DNA of 64,000 nt from Solirubrobacter sp035555675 (GCA_035555675.1 DATMGH010000193.1:41038-105037), one strand, 5' to 3'. Shown: positions 40,276 through 50,365, counted from the first letter of the stretch. Numbers and translations: made by a program. Notes: generated from the letters alone by a model not told the origin.

Positions 40276-40470
40276 TTAGACGATTGCCCGGCGCGCCATC
40301 TCGGAGTCCAGCCGGTGGGCCAGGCGACCGGTCGCGTACGCGACGCGGCCGCGCAGGGGCCTGTTCGGCGGGCGTTCCGGGCGGCGCGGGACTCCCGCAC
40401 GGATCATCGTCCGGCCGGCGCGCTCAGTGGCGAGGTCGCGGCCCAGGACGGCGTGATTGAGCGAATGCAT
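40276..40470 (-). CDS. Small basic hypothetical protein (64 residues)
   Basis: A 64-residue open frame beginning MHSLNHAVLGRDLATERAG, with 14 arginines. GGGAG lies eight bases before ATG 40470 and a strong inverted repeat follows the stop codon, which argues for a real gene. No family is recognised. Together with the 26-codon frame and hairpin upstream it fills the 566-bp interval between the cupin and TagO-like genes; the remaining bases show no further gene. Confidence 0.4.
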   Translation of the reverse strand: MHSLNHAVLGRDLATERAGRTMIRAGVPRRPERPPNRPLRGRVAYATGRLAHRLDSEMARRAIV

Positions 40471-40534
40471 TGGTACGGCTCCCGTAGAGAGGTGGATGGG
40501 AAGCCGCCCACGACACGGGTGGGACTGGAATCGA

Positions 40535-40564
40535 TCGCGGGCGGCAGGTGGTTCCTGCCCGCGA
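40535..40564. other. Hairpin between two small reading frames
   Basis: TCGCGGGC (40535-40542) pairs with GCCCGCGA (40557-40564), with GCAGG/CCTGC pairing inside. It lies just after the 26-codon frame and upstream of the 64-codon gene, where an attenuator could sit. Confidence 0.5.
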
Positions 40565-40571
40565 CCGGGAC

Positions 40572-40652
40572 TCAGTGGTGAGAGGGACGCGAGCAGGCGT
40601 GCACGGGGGCGGGCAGGAAGCCCACTCCGAAAGTCGCGTTCATCGTCGTCAC
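40572..40652 (-). CDS. Possible 26-residue leader peptide or small protein
   Basis: On the minus strand GTG 40652 opens a 26-codon frame (VTTMNATFGVGFLPAP, ending HACSRPSHH) preceded by a full GAGGAGG ribosome site ten bases upstream. The good ribosome site is the only strong evidence. It may be a leader peptide of the downstream 64-codon gene or a chance frame. Confidence 0.3.
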   Translation of the reverse strand: MTTMNATFGVGFLPAPVHACSRPSHH

Positions 40653-40742
40653 GTCCCGCTCACCTCCTCGGCGTCGTTTCAGCTCGTGCCAAACCGTACC
40701 AGCCGCCACGACGGTCGGGCTAGTGCGGCTAGCACCACAAAC

Positions 40743-41897
40743 TCAGATCGATTGGAACTCGCCGGTCTCCAGCTCGCGCTCGACCTGCTGGTTGATCTCG
40801 TGCTCGGACGTCTCCGGGTCCGCTCGCCGCATCTGCCACGACCGCAGCCGGCGCAGCTTGAGGATCTCGAGCACGTAGACGAGGTAGACGCTCGCCGCGA
40901 GGCCGATCAGCAGCAGCGCGCCCATCAGCACCGCCCAGCCCGGGTTGAGCTTCCCCGAGCTCTCCGAGTACGGGACGAACCGCAGCGCGACCGCGTTCCC
41001 GGCCATGATCAGCGTCCACGAGTAGAGGTAGAGCACCGTCCGCCGCTGTGAGAACCCCATGCGGTGGAAGCGGTGATGGAAGTGGTTGGAGTCCCCCCGC
41101 CAGGGCACGCGCCGGTACTTGAGCCGCTTGGCCACGACGAAGCTCGTGTCCAGGAACGGCACGGCCAGCACGACCAGCGGACCGACCAGCGCGATCAGCG
41201 CGTTGGTCTTGAGCGTGCCCTCGACGATCACGGCGCCCAGCAGCAGCCCGAGCAGGTTCGAACCGCAGTCGCCCATGAAGACCGACGCCGGGTGGAAGTT
41301 GAAGAGCAGGAAGCCGAGCGCCGCGCCGCAGACGATCGCCGCCAGGATGCCCGCCGTGCTGCGCCCCAGGTCGAACGCGATCACCGAGAACGCGACCGCG
41401 GAGATCGCGCACACGCCCGCGGCGAGCCCGTCGATGCCGTCGGAGAAGTTGACGACGTTCATCAGCAGCACGACCGCGAGCACGGTGATCGGGCCGCCGA
41501 AGTCGCCGAGCTCGACGCGGTGCACGAACGGGAACGTGAACGCGTCCACCTGCACGCCGCTGGTGACGAGCACGACCGCCGCGAGGATCTGCCCGAGCAG
41601 CTTGACGGCCGGGTGCAGGTCGAACACGTCGTCGAGCGCGCCGACGATCGTGATCAGCGCCGCCGCGGCCAGGATCCCCTCGGTGCGCTGGTTGTCGGGC
41701 AGGAAGAGCAGGCCGGCGACCAGCGCGCCGCCGAAGATGGCGAGGCCGCCGAGCAGCGGCGTCGCCTGGCGGGCCAGGCCGCGCTCCTTGACGTCGTCGA
41801 CCGCCCCGATGCGCCGCGCGAAGCGCGCCGCGAGCGGGGTGAGCGCCGCCGCCACGGCGAACGCGACCAGCGCGGCGAGGACGGCCTTGGTCACCAT
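40743..41897 (-). CDS. Undecaprenyl-phosphate sugar-1-phosphate transferase (WecA/TagO-type)
   Basis: A 384-residue polytopic membrane enzyme of the MraY/WecA superfamily that starts lipid-linked glycopolymer synthesis by moving a HexNAc-1-phosphate to undecaprenyl phosphate. Diagnostic motifs are GALDDVFDL, NFSDGIDGLAAG, VFMGDCGSN and the cytoplasmic HFHHRFHRMG. About 11 membrane helices occupy residues 5-345, and a charged tail follows. With the LCP and UDP-sugar genes it fits cell-wall polymer assembly. It starts 15 bp after the hybrid kinase stop codon. Confidence 0.92.
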   Translation of the reverse strand: MVTKAVLAALVAFAVAAALTPLAARFARRIGAVDDVKERGLARQATPLLGGLAIFGGALVAGLLFLPDNQRTEGILAAAALITIVGALDDVFDLHPAVKLLGQILAAVVLVTSGVQVDAFTFPFVHRVELGDFGGPITVLAVVLLMNVVNFSDGIDGLAAGVCAISAVAFSVIAFDLGRSTAGILAAIVCGAALGFLLFNFHPASVFMGDCGSNLLGLLLGAVIVEGTLKTNALIALVGPLVVLAVPFLDTSFVVAKRLKYRRVPWRGDSNHFHHRFHRMGFSQRRTVLYLYSWTLIMAGNAVALRFVPYSESSGKLNPGWAVLMGALLLIGLAASVYLVYVLEILKLRRLRSWQMRRADPETSEHEINQQVERELETGEFQSI

Positions 41898-41912
41898 GAT
41901 CGGCGATCAAGC

Positions 41913-43799
41913 CTAGGGGGAGTCGAGGACCTCGCGCACCTTTCGGGTCAGTCCGCGCTCCGTGAACGGCTTCTCGAGGAACGCCTCGCTGCCGCTCAGC
42001 TCGCCGTGACGGTGGACCGCCTCGTCGGAGTAGCCGGACATGAACAGGACCCGCATCGCGGGCGCGAGCGCGGTCAGGCGGCGCGCGAGGTCTGACCCGT
42101 TGACGCCCGGCATCACGACGTCGGTCAGCAGCAGGTCGATCGCGTGCGCGGCGCACAGGCCGGCCGCCTCGCCGGCGTCGGCCGCGGTCAGCACCGCGTA
42201 GCCGTTGGCCTCCAGCATCAGGCGCACCAGCTCGCGCACGCCCGGGTCGTCCTCGACCACCATCACGGTCTCCGAGCCGCGGCCGTCGCGGTCCTCGGCC
42301 GCGGGCGCCGCGGCCAGCGGGGCGCGCTCAGCCGCCGGCAGGTAGATCTTGAACGTGCTGCCGCGGCCAGGCTCGCTGTAGACGTAGATCGCGCCGCCGC
42401 TCTGCTTGACGACGCCGAAGACGGTCGCCAGGCCGAGCCCGGTGCCGGTCTCCTTGGTCGAGAAGAACGGCTCGAACAGGTGCTTGGTCACGCGCTCGTC
42501 CATGCCGTGGCCGGTGTCGCTGATCGCCAGCAGGACGTGCTCGCCGGGCTCGATCTCCCCGTAGCGCACGTCGAAGTCGACGTTCGCGGTCTCGATCGTG
42601 AGCGCGCCGCCGTCCGGCATCGCGTCGCGCGCGTTGGCGGCCAGGTTGAGGATCACGCGCTCGAGCTGCGCGCGGTCGGCCTCGACCGGCGCGAGCCGGG
42701 GCGCGAGCCGCGTCGCCACGATCACGTCGTCGCCGATGATCCGGTGCAGCATCGTCTCCATGCCCGCGACGATCTCGTTGAGGTCGAGCACGCGCGGGTG
42801 CAGCACCTGGCGGCGGCTGAACGCGAGCAGCTGGTGCGTGAGCGCGGCCGCCTGGCCGGCGGCGCGGGAGATCTCCGCCGCCTCCTCGCCCCCGTCGCGG
42901 TCCTGCAGGATCTCCGCGTAGCCGGCGATCACGGTCAGCAGGTTGTTGAAGTCGTGCGCGACGCCGCCCGCGAGCCGGCCGATCGCCTCCATCTTCTCGG
43001 CGTCCGCGAGCCGCCGCTCGAGCCGCATCCGCTCGCTCACGTCGTGCGCGAGCACGAGCGCGGCCTTGCGGCCCTCGAACCGGATGCGGCCGGCGGTGAT
43101 CTCGACGTCGATCAGCGTGCCGTCCCGGCGCACGTGGCGCCAGATCTTCGCGTTCGGCGCGCCCGGACCGCCGCGGGCCTTGACGTCCTCCAGCACGGCC
43201 GGGACGTCCTCGGGCGGGCGGATGTCGATGATCCGCATTCCCAGGAACTCGTCGCGCGAATAGCCGTAGTGGCGCACGGCGGCGTCGTTGACGTCCAGGA
43301 ACGCGAGCGTGTCGGCGTCGTAGACCCACATCGGCATCGGGCTCGCGTCGAACAGCATGCGGTAGCGGTCCTCGGTGCGGCCCGCGTCCAGCGCGGCGGC
43401 GACGCGGCGGGCGATCTCGGCGCCGAGCTCGAGCTCCAGCGGGCCGAGCGCGTCCGCGCGCAGCGTGAGCGCGCCGAGCGCCGCGCCGCCCGCGATCAGC
43501 GGGACGCAGAGGTGCTCGCGGCAGAGCTCCGGCTCACGCGTGCGCAGCACGATCGCCGGGCCGTGCGGCGCGTCCGGCGACACCGGGAAGTCGTCCGGCG
43601 TGGCGATCCGCCGCGTCAGCGCCCCCTGCTCGTCGGCCAGGTCGAACGCGCACTGCGCGCCGAGGCCGGTGGCGAGCAGCTCCGCGACGCGCCGCAGCGC
43701 GTCCTCGCGCACCGGTCCCGCGCCGAGGATCTCCCCGACGCGGGCGAGCAGCCTCACCCGCGCCAGGACGTTCGCAGCGTGATCGTCGTTTCCGCCCAC
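41913..43799 (-). CDS. Hybrid sensor histidine kinase with GAF-like, PAS and receiver domains
   Basis: A 628-residue soluble hybrid kinase. An N-terminal GAF-like region (about 15-145) and a PAS domain (about 150-265, MPMWVYDADTLAFLDVN) precede the kinase core. His282 in GGVAHDFNNLL is the phosphorylation site; ATP-binding motifs are NLAANARDAMP, DTGHGMD and GTGLGLATV. A C-terminal receiver domain carries Asp560 (LLTDVVMPG) and KPF. No membrane helix is present, so the signal is intracellular. GTG 43799 is the best available start, with GGAGG only two bases away. No separate response regulator is adjacent. Confidence 0.88.
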   Translation of the reverse strand: MGGNDDHAANVLARVRLLARVGEILGAGPVREDALRRVAELLATGLGAQCAFDLADEQGALTRRIATPDDFPVSPDAPHGPAIVLRTREPELCREHLCVPLIAGGAALGALTLRADALGPLELELGAEIARRVAAALDAGRTEDRYRMLFDASPMPMWVYDADTLAFLDVNDAAVRHYGYSRDEFLGMRIIDIRPPEDVPAVLEDVKARGGPGAPNAKIWRHVRRDGTLIDVEITAGRIRFEGRKAALVLAHDVSERMRLERRLADAEKMEAIGRLAGGVAHDFNNLLTVIAGYAEILQDRDGGEEAAEISRAAGQAAALTHQLLAFSRRQVLHPRVLDLNEIVAGMETMLHRIIGDDVIVATRLAPRLAPVEADRAQLERVILNLAANARDAMPDGGALTIETANVDFDVRYGEIEPGEHVLLAISDTGHGMDERVTKHLFEPFFSTKETGTGLGLATVFGVVKQSGGAIYVYSEPGRGSTFKIYLPAAERAPLAAAPAAEDRDGRGSETVMVVEDDPGVRELVRLMLEANGYAVLTAADAGEAAGLCAAHAIDLLLTDVVMPGVNGSDLARRLTALAPAMRVLFMSGYSDEAVHRHGELSGSEAFLEKPFTERGLTRKVREVLDSP

Positions 43800-43822
43800 G
43801 GCCTCCGCCGCGGAGCGTACCC

Positions 43823-45112
43823 CTATGCGATCGCGGGGGCGGTCAGTTGCGCGTAGAGCGGGAAGCGGTCGACGATCGCCGTGACGCGCTCGGTGAGCTC
43901 CGGCTTGGCGGCGTCGAAGTCCGGCTGCAGCGCGCGGGCGATGATCTTGCCGACCTCGTGGAAGTCGTCCTCCTGCAGGCCGCGCGTGGCCAACGCGGGC
44001 GTGCCGACGCGCAGGCCGCTGGTGACCATCGGCGGGCGCGGGTCGAACGGCACCGCGTTGCGATTGACGGTGATGCCGATCGCGTGCAGGCGGTCCTCGG
44101 CCTGCTGGCCGTCGAGCTCGGAGTGGCGCAGGTCGACCAGCACCAGGTGCACGTCGGTGCCGCCGGTGAGGACGTTGACGCCGTGCTCGGCCTGCAGCAG
44201 CTCGGTGGCGAGGGCCTTGGCGCCCGCGACCGTGCGCTGCTGGCGCTCCTTGAAGAGATCGCTGGCCGCGATCTTGAAGGCGACCGCCTTGGCCGCGATC
44301 GCGTGCTCGAGCGGGCCGCCCTGCTGACCCGGGAAGACCGCCGAGTTGATCTTCTTGGCGTACTCCTCCTTGCTGAGGATCAGGCCGCTGCGCGGGCCGC
44401 CGAGGGTCTTGTGGACGGTCGTGGTGACGACGTCCGCGTACGGGACCGGGCTCGGGTGCACACCGGCGGCGACGAGGCCCGCGAAGTGCGCCATGTCGAC
44501 CATCAGGTAGGCGCCGACCTCGTCGGCGATCGCCTTGAAGCGCGGGAAGTCGAGGACGCGCGGGTAGGCGCTCCAGCCGGCCAGCAGGAGCTTCGGGCGG
44601 TGCTCCTTCGCCAGGCGCTCCACCTCGTCCATGTCGATCCGGTGATCGCGCGGGCTGACCTCGTACGGGACGATCTCGTAGAGGCGGCCGGAGACGTTGA
44701 GCTTCATGCCGTGGCTGAGGTGGCCGCCGTGCGGGAGGCTCAGGCCCATGATCTTGTCGCCGGGCTGCAGCAGGGCGTGGTAGACGGCCGTGTTGGCCTG
44801 GGCGCCGGCGTGCGGCTGGACGTTGGCGTGCTCGGCACCGAACAGGGCCTTCGCGCGGTCGATCGCGAGCTGCTCGATGACGTCGACGAACTCGCAGCCG
44901 CCGTAGTAGCGCTTTCCGGGGTAGCCCTCGGCGTACTTGTTCGTCAGCACGCTGCCCTGGCATTCCAGGACCGCCTGCGGGACGAAGTTCTCGGAAGCGA
45001 TCATCTCGAGCGTGCGCTGCTGGCGCTCGATCTCGTGGCCGATGGCCTCGGCCACCTCGGGGTCGACCTCGGCGAGCGGCCGGTCGAAGTAGTCGGGCTG
45101 CAGGTCGGTCAT
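43823..45112 (-). CDS. glyA: Serine hydroxymethyltransferase
   Basis: A 429-residue PLP enzyme interconverting serine and glycine while charging tetrahydrofolate. Visible motifs are IASENFVPQAV, NKYAEGYPGKRYYGG, the aspartate in MVDMAHFAGL, and the PLP lysine in TTTVHKTLGGPRSG. The length is standard for bacteria. It is divergent from the sigma factor gene, with 55 bp between. No glycine riboswitch is seen in that gap. Confidence 0.97.
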   Translation of the reverse strand: MTDLQPDYFDRPLAEVDPEVAEAIGHEIERQQRTLEMIASENFVPQAVLECQGSVLTNKYAEGYPGKRYYGGCEFVDVIEQLAIDRAKALFGAEHANVQPHAGAQANTAVYHALLQPGDKIMGLSLPHGGHLSHGMKLNVSGRLYEIVPYEVSPRDHRIDMDEVERLAKEHRPKLLLAGWSAYPRVLDFPRFKAIADEVGAYLMVDMAHFAGLVAAGVHPSPVPYADVVTTTVHKTLGGPRSGLILSKEEYAKKINSAVFPGQQGGPLEHAIAAKAVAFKIAASDLFKERQQRTVAGAKALATELLQAEHGVNVLTGGTDVHLVLVDLRHSELDGQQAEDRLHAIGITVNRNAVPFDPRPPMVTSGLRVGTPALATRGLQEDDFHEVGKIIARALQPDFDAAKPELTERVTAIVDRFPLYAQLTAPAIA

Positions 45113-45167
45113 GACGATTGACGGTAGCGGGTGTCACAGCCGCTGTCGCTCGCGCCAGTATCGCGAT

Positions 45168-45707
45168 GTGGACGACGATCGGCTGCTCGCGCGGGCCCGC
45201 CGCGATCCGGCGGCGTTCGGGACGTTCTATGAGCGTCACGAGCGCCTGGTGCTCGGGTATTTCATGCGCCGGGTGGGCGATCCGGAGCTGGCCGCCGATC
45301 TCGCGGCGGAGACGTTCGCGGCCGCGCTGGTGGCGGTCGGGCGGTACCGCGGCGGGGGCCCGCCGGCGTCGGCGTGGCTGGTCGGGATCGCGCGGCACGT
45401 GCTGTCGGCGAGCGTGCGGCGGGCGCGGGTCGAGGACCGCGCACGGCGGCGGCTCGGGATGGAGCCGCTGGCGCTGGACGACGAGCTGCTGGAGCGGATC
45501 GCGCGGATCGGGGGCGACGAGCGCGTCGAGGCGCTGCTCGGGCGGCTGACGCCGTCGCAGTCGGCGGCCGTGCGCGCGCGGGTGCTCGACGAGGAGGACT
45601 ACGCGGGCATCGCGGCGCGGCTGCGGTGCTCGGAGAGCGTGGTGCGCCAGCGCGTCGCGCGCGGGCTCGCGACGCTGCGGCGGGCGATCGAGGAAGACGC
45701 GACATGA
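45168..45707 (+). CDS. ECF-like RNA polymerase sigma factor
   Basis: A 179-residue sigma-70 family regulator with only regions 2 and 4. Region 2 spans about 15-80 (FYERHERLVLGYFMRRVGDPELAADLAAETF) and region 4 about 120-175 (LRCSESVVRQRVARGLATLRRAI). The GTG 45168 start lies seven bases after a CAGTAT -10-like box (45156-45161), so the mRNA may be leaderless. The next gene encodes a membrane-anchored protein that is probably its partner. Confidence 0.85.
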   Translation: MDDDRLLARARRDPAAFGTFYERHERLVLGYFMRRVGDPELAADLAAETFAAALVAVGRYRGGGPPASAWLVGIARHVLSASVRRARVEDRARRRLGMEPLALDDELLERIARIGGDERVEALLGRLTPSQSAAVRARVLDEEDYAGIAARLRCSESVVRQRVARGLATLRRAIEEDAT

Positions 45708-45862
45708 CGCGCACCACCGCGCCCCGCCCAGCTCCGCGCCCGCGTCCCGCCGCGCCCCGCACCGCCGCGCGTCACGCCGCCCCGCCCCACGCCACCGCGC
45801 CCCACGCCACCGCGCCCCACGCCACCGTGCGTCGCGCCACCGCGCCCCACTTCCGGCCCAGG
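45708..45862. repeat. C-rich low-complexity tract inside the sigma factor operon
   Basis: The 163-bp spacer between the sigma factor and its partner is built from CGCGCCCCGC units, with CGCCCCACGCCAC repeated three times near 45778-45817. It contains no gene apart from the AGGAGG ribosome site at its end. Confidence 0.7.
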
Positions 45863-45870
45863 AGGTCCCG

Positions 45871-46827
45871 ATGACTGAGATTCCCGCCCTGCGCGACGCG
45901 CTCGTCCGTGCCGGCGCGCGGCGCCGGCGGCGCCGGCGCACGGTCGGCGCGGCCGTCCCCGTACTGGCCGTCGCGGCCGCCGTTCTGGCGCTCGTCTCGC
46001 TGCCCGGCCGCGCGCCCGAGCGCGAGCGGGTCGCGCAGACGCCCGTCGCGCCACTGCCCGACGACGCGCTCGCGCGCGCGTACGCCGTCTTCCGCCGCCC
46101 GCAGACCACCGCGGACGTGCTGCCCAAGCGCGCGCTCGCGGGCGCGGTGGTCGACGCCGCCCGCTCACGGCTCGTGGCCACCGCCGGCGACACGCGGCTG
46201 TTCGCCGTCCCCGCGGACCTGCGCGGCACGCCGAACCTGTGCGTCGTCGAGGTCACGCCACGGCACTCGGCCGCCGCCTGCAACCGGCTGCCGGAGGCGG
46301 CGGGCGAGGCGCAACCGCCTGGCCTCTCGGGGTCCGGCGGTTACGCGTTCCTGTTCCCGGACGGCACGCACGACGTGCGCATCACGCTCGCTGACGGCAC
46401 GCGGCTCGCGCCGACGGTGCACGACGGCGCGGTGCTGGAGACCGCCGGCGCGAGCGACTTCGCGATCGCGTCCTGGACGGGCGCGTCCGGCACGCGCCAC
46501 ATCAGCGCCAACGAGTTCGCCCGCTACGAGCGCCCGCCGGAGGCGTGCCCGGCGCTCGAGCCGCTCCCGGCCGACGCGCAGGCGCAGGCGGAGCGGGTGG
46601 CGCTGCTGGACGTCGACCGGTTCTACCCGGGCGTTGAGGCCGCGCGGGTCACCGGCGTGCGGGTCCCGGACGGCACGCCGTGCGGAAGCGGTGAGCGCTC
46701 GCTCGAGGTCTCGCTGGCGCTCACGCCCAGCGACCCGAAGGCGCGCAGCAGCGCGAGCCTCTCACAGGGGCGGCTGCTGCTCGGCGTCGTCGGCGGCGAG
46801 CTGCGCGTCTACCAGCTGCTGCACTAG
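45871..46827 (+). CDS. Membrane-anchored protein encoded beside the sigma factor, probable anti-sigma factor
   Basis: A 318-residue protein with a short Arg-rich cytoplasmic N-terminus (residues 1-23, including ARRRRRRRTVG), one membrane helix (about 24-45, AAVPVLAVAAAVLALVSL) and a 270-residue external domain with five cysteines. The topology suits an anti-sigma factor, but the cytoplasmic part is too short for a standard zinc anti-sigma domain. AGGAGG lies five bases before ATG 45871. Function is inferred only from its position after the sigma gene. Its 3' end overlaps the tRNA-modification gene by 66 bp. Confidence 0.6.
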   Translation: MTEIPALRDALVRAGARRRRRRRTVGAAVPVLAVAAAVLALVSLPGRAPERERVAQTPVAPLPDDALARAYAVFRRPQTTADVLPKRALAGAVVDAARSRLVATAGDTRLFAVPADLRGTPNLCVVEVTPRHSAAACNRLPEAAGEAQPPGLSGSGGYAFLFPDGTHDVRITLADGTRLAPTVHDGAVLETAGASDFAIASWTGASGTRHISANEFARYERPPEACPALEPLPADAQAQAERVALLDVDRFYPGVEAARVTGVRVPDGTPCGSGERSLEVSLALTPSDPKARSSASLSQGRLLLGVVGGELRVYQLLH

Positions 46828-47343
46828 CGCGCGGGGGACGGCGCCCTCGCGCAGGATCGCGCCGGTGTGGACGTCGATGACCGTGGACGGCGTGCCGGGC
46901 AGCTCGCCGCCGTCGAGGACGAGGTCGGCGCCGGCGCGGATGCTGGCCGGCACCTCGTCGAGGCGGCGGGCGTCCGGGCCGCCGGCGAGGTTCGCGCTCG
47001 ACTGCAGGACCGGGCGGCCGACCGGCGCGAGGAACGGTACGCGCACGCCGAGCGCCTCGCCGCCGGCCAGCGGATAGCGCCGCTCCGGGTTCGGGACGAG
47101 CAGCGTCACACCGCCGGGCAACAGCGCGCGGTACGGCCCGACGTCGGGCGCCGCGGCGAGGTCGAAGAACATCACCGCCGCCGGCTTGGCGGGCGGGCGC
47201 CCCTTGAGCGCGTACAGCTTCGCGACCGCGTCCGCGTTCTCGGGGTCGCACGCGAGACCGTAGACCGTGTCCGCGGGGAAGACGGCGACGCCGCCCGCGG
47301 CGACGCACGCCCCCAGCGCCCGCGCCTGCTCGTCGGTCAGCAC
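46762..47343 (-). CDS. tsaC: L-threonylcarbamoyladenylate synthase (Sua5/YciO/YrdC family)
   Basis: A 193-residue enzyme making threonylcarbamoyl-AMP for the t6A37 modification of tRNAs that read ANN codons. The YrdC fold is recognised from FPADTVYGLACDP, the nucleotide-binding KGRPPAKP and LQSSANLAGGPD. GTG 47343 is chosen because the family N-terminus begins there; the sequence upstream is low-complexity. It lacks the extra C-terminal Sua5 domain. It lies downstream of prmC on the same strand, a common pairing. Confidence 0.87.
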   Translation of the reverse strand: MLTDEQARALGACVAAGGVAVFPADTVYGLACDPENADAVAKLYALKGRPPAKPAAVMFFDLAAAPDVGPYRALLPGGVTLLVPNPERRYPLAGGEALGVRVPFLAPVGRPVLQSSANLAGGPDARRLDEVPASIRAGADLVLDGGELPGTPSTVIDVHTGAILREGAVPRALVQQLVDAQLAADDAEQQPPL

Positions 47344-47558
47344 GCGCCGCCTCCGAGCGTCGCCGCGCGTCCGCACCGCGCCACCCGCGCGCCGCCGCGC
47401 CGCGCGCCGCCGCACCACGCCACCCGCGCAACCGCCGCGCACCGCGCATCGCATGCCACCCGCGCGACCGCGCCGCGCCGCGCGCCGCCGCACCACGCCA
47501 CCGCCGCGCGCCGCGCGGCGCCGCACCGCGCCACCCGCGCGCCACGCCACGCCACGCC
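47344..47558. repeat. GC-rich low-complexity tract between prmC and tsaC
   Basis: A 217-bp spacer composed of CGCGCCGC and CACGCCAC units, with longer segments repeated (CGCGCCGCCGCACCACGCCAC and variants). It resembles the tract at 45708-45862 and, inverted, that at 4535-4870. No gene is seen. Confidence 0.7.
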
Positions 47559-47560
47559 GT

Positions 47561-48372
47561 TCACGCGCGCCTCGCGATCGCGACCCGTTCGATCCCCGCG
47601 AGGTCGCGCACGCGGCTCACCTCGGCGAAGCCCGCGGCGCGGGCCAGCGCCTCGACCGCGTCGGCCTGGCCCGCGCCGTGCTCGAGCGCCAGCCACCGAA
47701 CCGGGAGCGCGACCAGGCGGCGGATCACGTCGAGCCCGTCGGGCCCCGCGAGCAGCGCGCCCGCGGGCTCGTAGGCCAGCTCGCGCATCACGCGCGCGCC
47801 CACTTCCACGTACGGCGGGTTCGAGACCACCGCGTCGACGTCCTCGATGCCCGCCAGCAGGTCGCCGAGCACGAACGTCACGTCGAGCCCCCGCGCGTTC
47901 GCCCGGGCCACGTCGAGCGCGTCGGCGCTCACGTCGGTCGCGAGCACGTCCAGGTCCGGCCGCTCGTCCTTGAGCGCCAGCGCGACCGCGCCCGAGCCTG
48001 TCCCCACGTCGACCACGCGCGCCCCGCGCGGCAGGTCCAGCGCCGCCTCGACCAGGTGCTCGGTCTCCGGCCGCGGAACCAGCACGCGCGCGTCGACCGC
48101 CAGCTCCAGCCGCCGGAACCCGCGCGTGCCGACGATGTACGCGACCGGCTCGCGCTCCCGGCGGCGCCGGGCGAAGTCCATGAACGCGCGCGCCTCGTCG
48201 CCCGTCAACGCACGCCGCGAGTCCACGATCAGCGCCGCCCGGTCGACCCCGAGCACGTACGCCAGCAGCACCTCGGCGTCCAGCCGCGGCGTGTCGCAGC
48301 CCGCCGCGGTCAGCGCGATCACGGCGGACTCGAGCGCCTCGCGGACGGTCGTCGTCGCGAGCGGCCGCCGGC

Positions 48373-48376
<4 letters not shown>
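47561..48376 (-). CDS. prmC: Peptide chain release factor N5-glutamine methyltransferase
   Basis: A 271-residue SAM-dependent methyltransferase that methylates the GGQ glutamine of release factors. The N-terminal helical domain recognises the factor; the catalytic domain has VVDVGTGSGAVALAL and the substrate-binding NPPYVEVG. The gene starts with a rare TTG (48376) that overlaps the prfA stop codon as TTGA, so it is translated by coupling. It sits beside its substrate gene, the usual arrangement. Confidence 0.95.
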
Positions 48377-49419
<1,043 letters not shown>

Positions 49420-49438
49420 TCGAGTCCCGATTCTAGGA

Positions 49439-50365
49439 TTAGGCGGCGACCTCGACGCCGACGCGGTCCTCGGCGGCCGCGGCGCGCGGATCCTCGACCG
49501 CGAGGACGGCCTCCAGCGCGGCGATCGCGACCTCGAGCTGCTCGTCGTCCGGCTCGCGCGTGGTGAGCTTCTGCAACTGCATGCCGGGCCAGATGATCGC
49601 CTGCACCCAGCCGCGCCCGCGGTTGCGGCCGGCGAACTTGATCAGCTCGAAGGACAGGCCCGCGACCAGCGGGACGCCGATCACGCGCGTGGCCAGCAGG
49701 ATCCACCAGGCGGGGAGACCGACGGGCGCGAAGACGAAGATCGCGACGATCATGACCACGAGCAGGAAGCTCGTGCCGCAGCGGGGATGCAGGCGCGAGA
49801 AGCCGCGGGCGTGGTCCGGCGTCAGCGGCAGCCCGGCCTCGTAGGTGGAGATCACCTTGTGCTCGGCGCCGTGGAACTGGAACAGGCGCTTGAGGTCGCG
49901 CTGGCGCGAGAGCAGGGTCAGGTAGCCGAGGAAGATCGCGGTGCGCACGACGCCCTCGACCAGCCAGAACAGCAGCGACGAGCCGAGCCAGCCCTTGATC
50001 AGGCTCGTGAGGACGACGGGGACGACGAAGAAGAGGCCGACGACGAGCGCGAGCGCGGCCACGATCGTCAGCGCCCACGCGCGCTTGGAGATCGGCTCCT
50101 GGTCTTCGGGCTGCTGCGCGTTGGCCGAGATCTCGAGCGCCTTGAAGCCGATCGAGAGCGACTGGCCGAGCGCGACGACGCCGCGGATCACCGGCCAGCG
50201 CAGCGCGCGGTGGCGCCGCGCCCAGGACACGACCGGGAAGGATTCGACGGCGGTCTCGCCGTCGCGCCGGGTGGCCACCGCCCAGGTGGACACCCCGCGC
50301 ATCATCACGCCCTCCAGGACGGCTTGGCCGCCGACGGGGGCGTCGCGCTGCTCCGGGCTGCTCAC
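49439..50365 (-). CDS. DUF1385 family membrane protein (YqhQ-like)
   Basis: A 308-residue membrane protein of the DUF1385 family. It begins with the conserved GGQAVLEGVMMRG, has about four membrane helices, and carries the conserved FQFHGAEHKVISTYE and RLHPRCGTSF motifs. The His/Cys pattern hints at metal binding; the function is unknown. The family is often found between rpmE and prfA, as here. The only plausible start, GTG 50365, abuts the GGAG of its own ribosome site, an unusually short spacing. Confidence 0.85.
   Translation of the reverse strand: MSSPEQRDAPVGGQAVLEGVMMRGVSTWAVATRRDGETAVESFPVVSWARRHRALRWPVIRGVVALGQSLSIGFKALEISANAQQPEDQEPISKRAWALTIVAALALVVGLFFVVPVVLTSLIKGWLGSSLLFWLVEGVVRTAIFLGYLTLLSRQRDLKRLFQFHGAEHKVISTYEAGLPLTPDHARGFSRLHPRCGTSFLLVVMIVAIFVFAPVGLPAWWILLATRVIGVPLVAGLSFELIKFAGRNRGRGWVQAIIWPGMQLQKLTTREPDDEQLEVAIAALEAVLAVEDPRAAAAEDRVGVEVAA

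Noticed and set aside
40457..40723. An 88-codon plus-strand frame in the gap before the TagO-like gene
   Set aside because: No ribosome site and biased composition; the minus-strand small frames in the same region have better start signals.
45113..45167. Glycine riboswitch in front of glyA
   Set aside because: The divergent gap is only 55 bp and shows no riboswitch-like pairing.
41913..46283. A single 1456-codon frame extending the hybrid kinase upstream through glyA and beyond
   Set aside because: The part upstream of 43799 is antisense or out-of-frame to glyA and the sigma factor operon; only the C-terminal 628 residues resemble a kinase.
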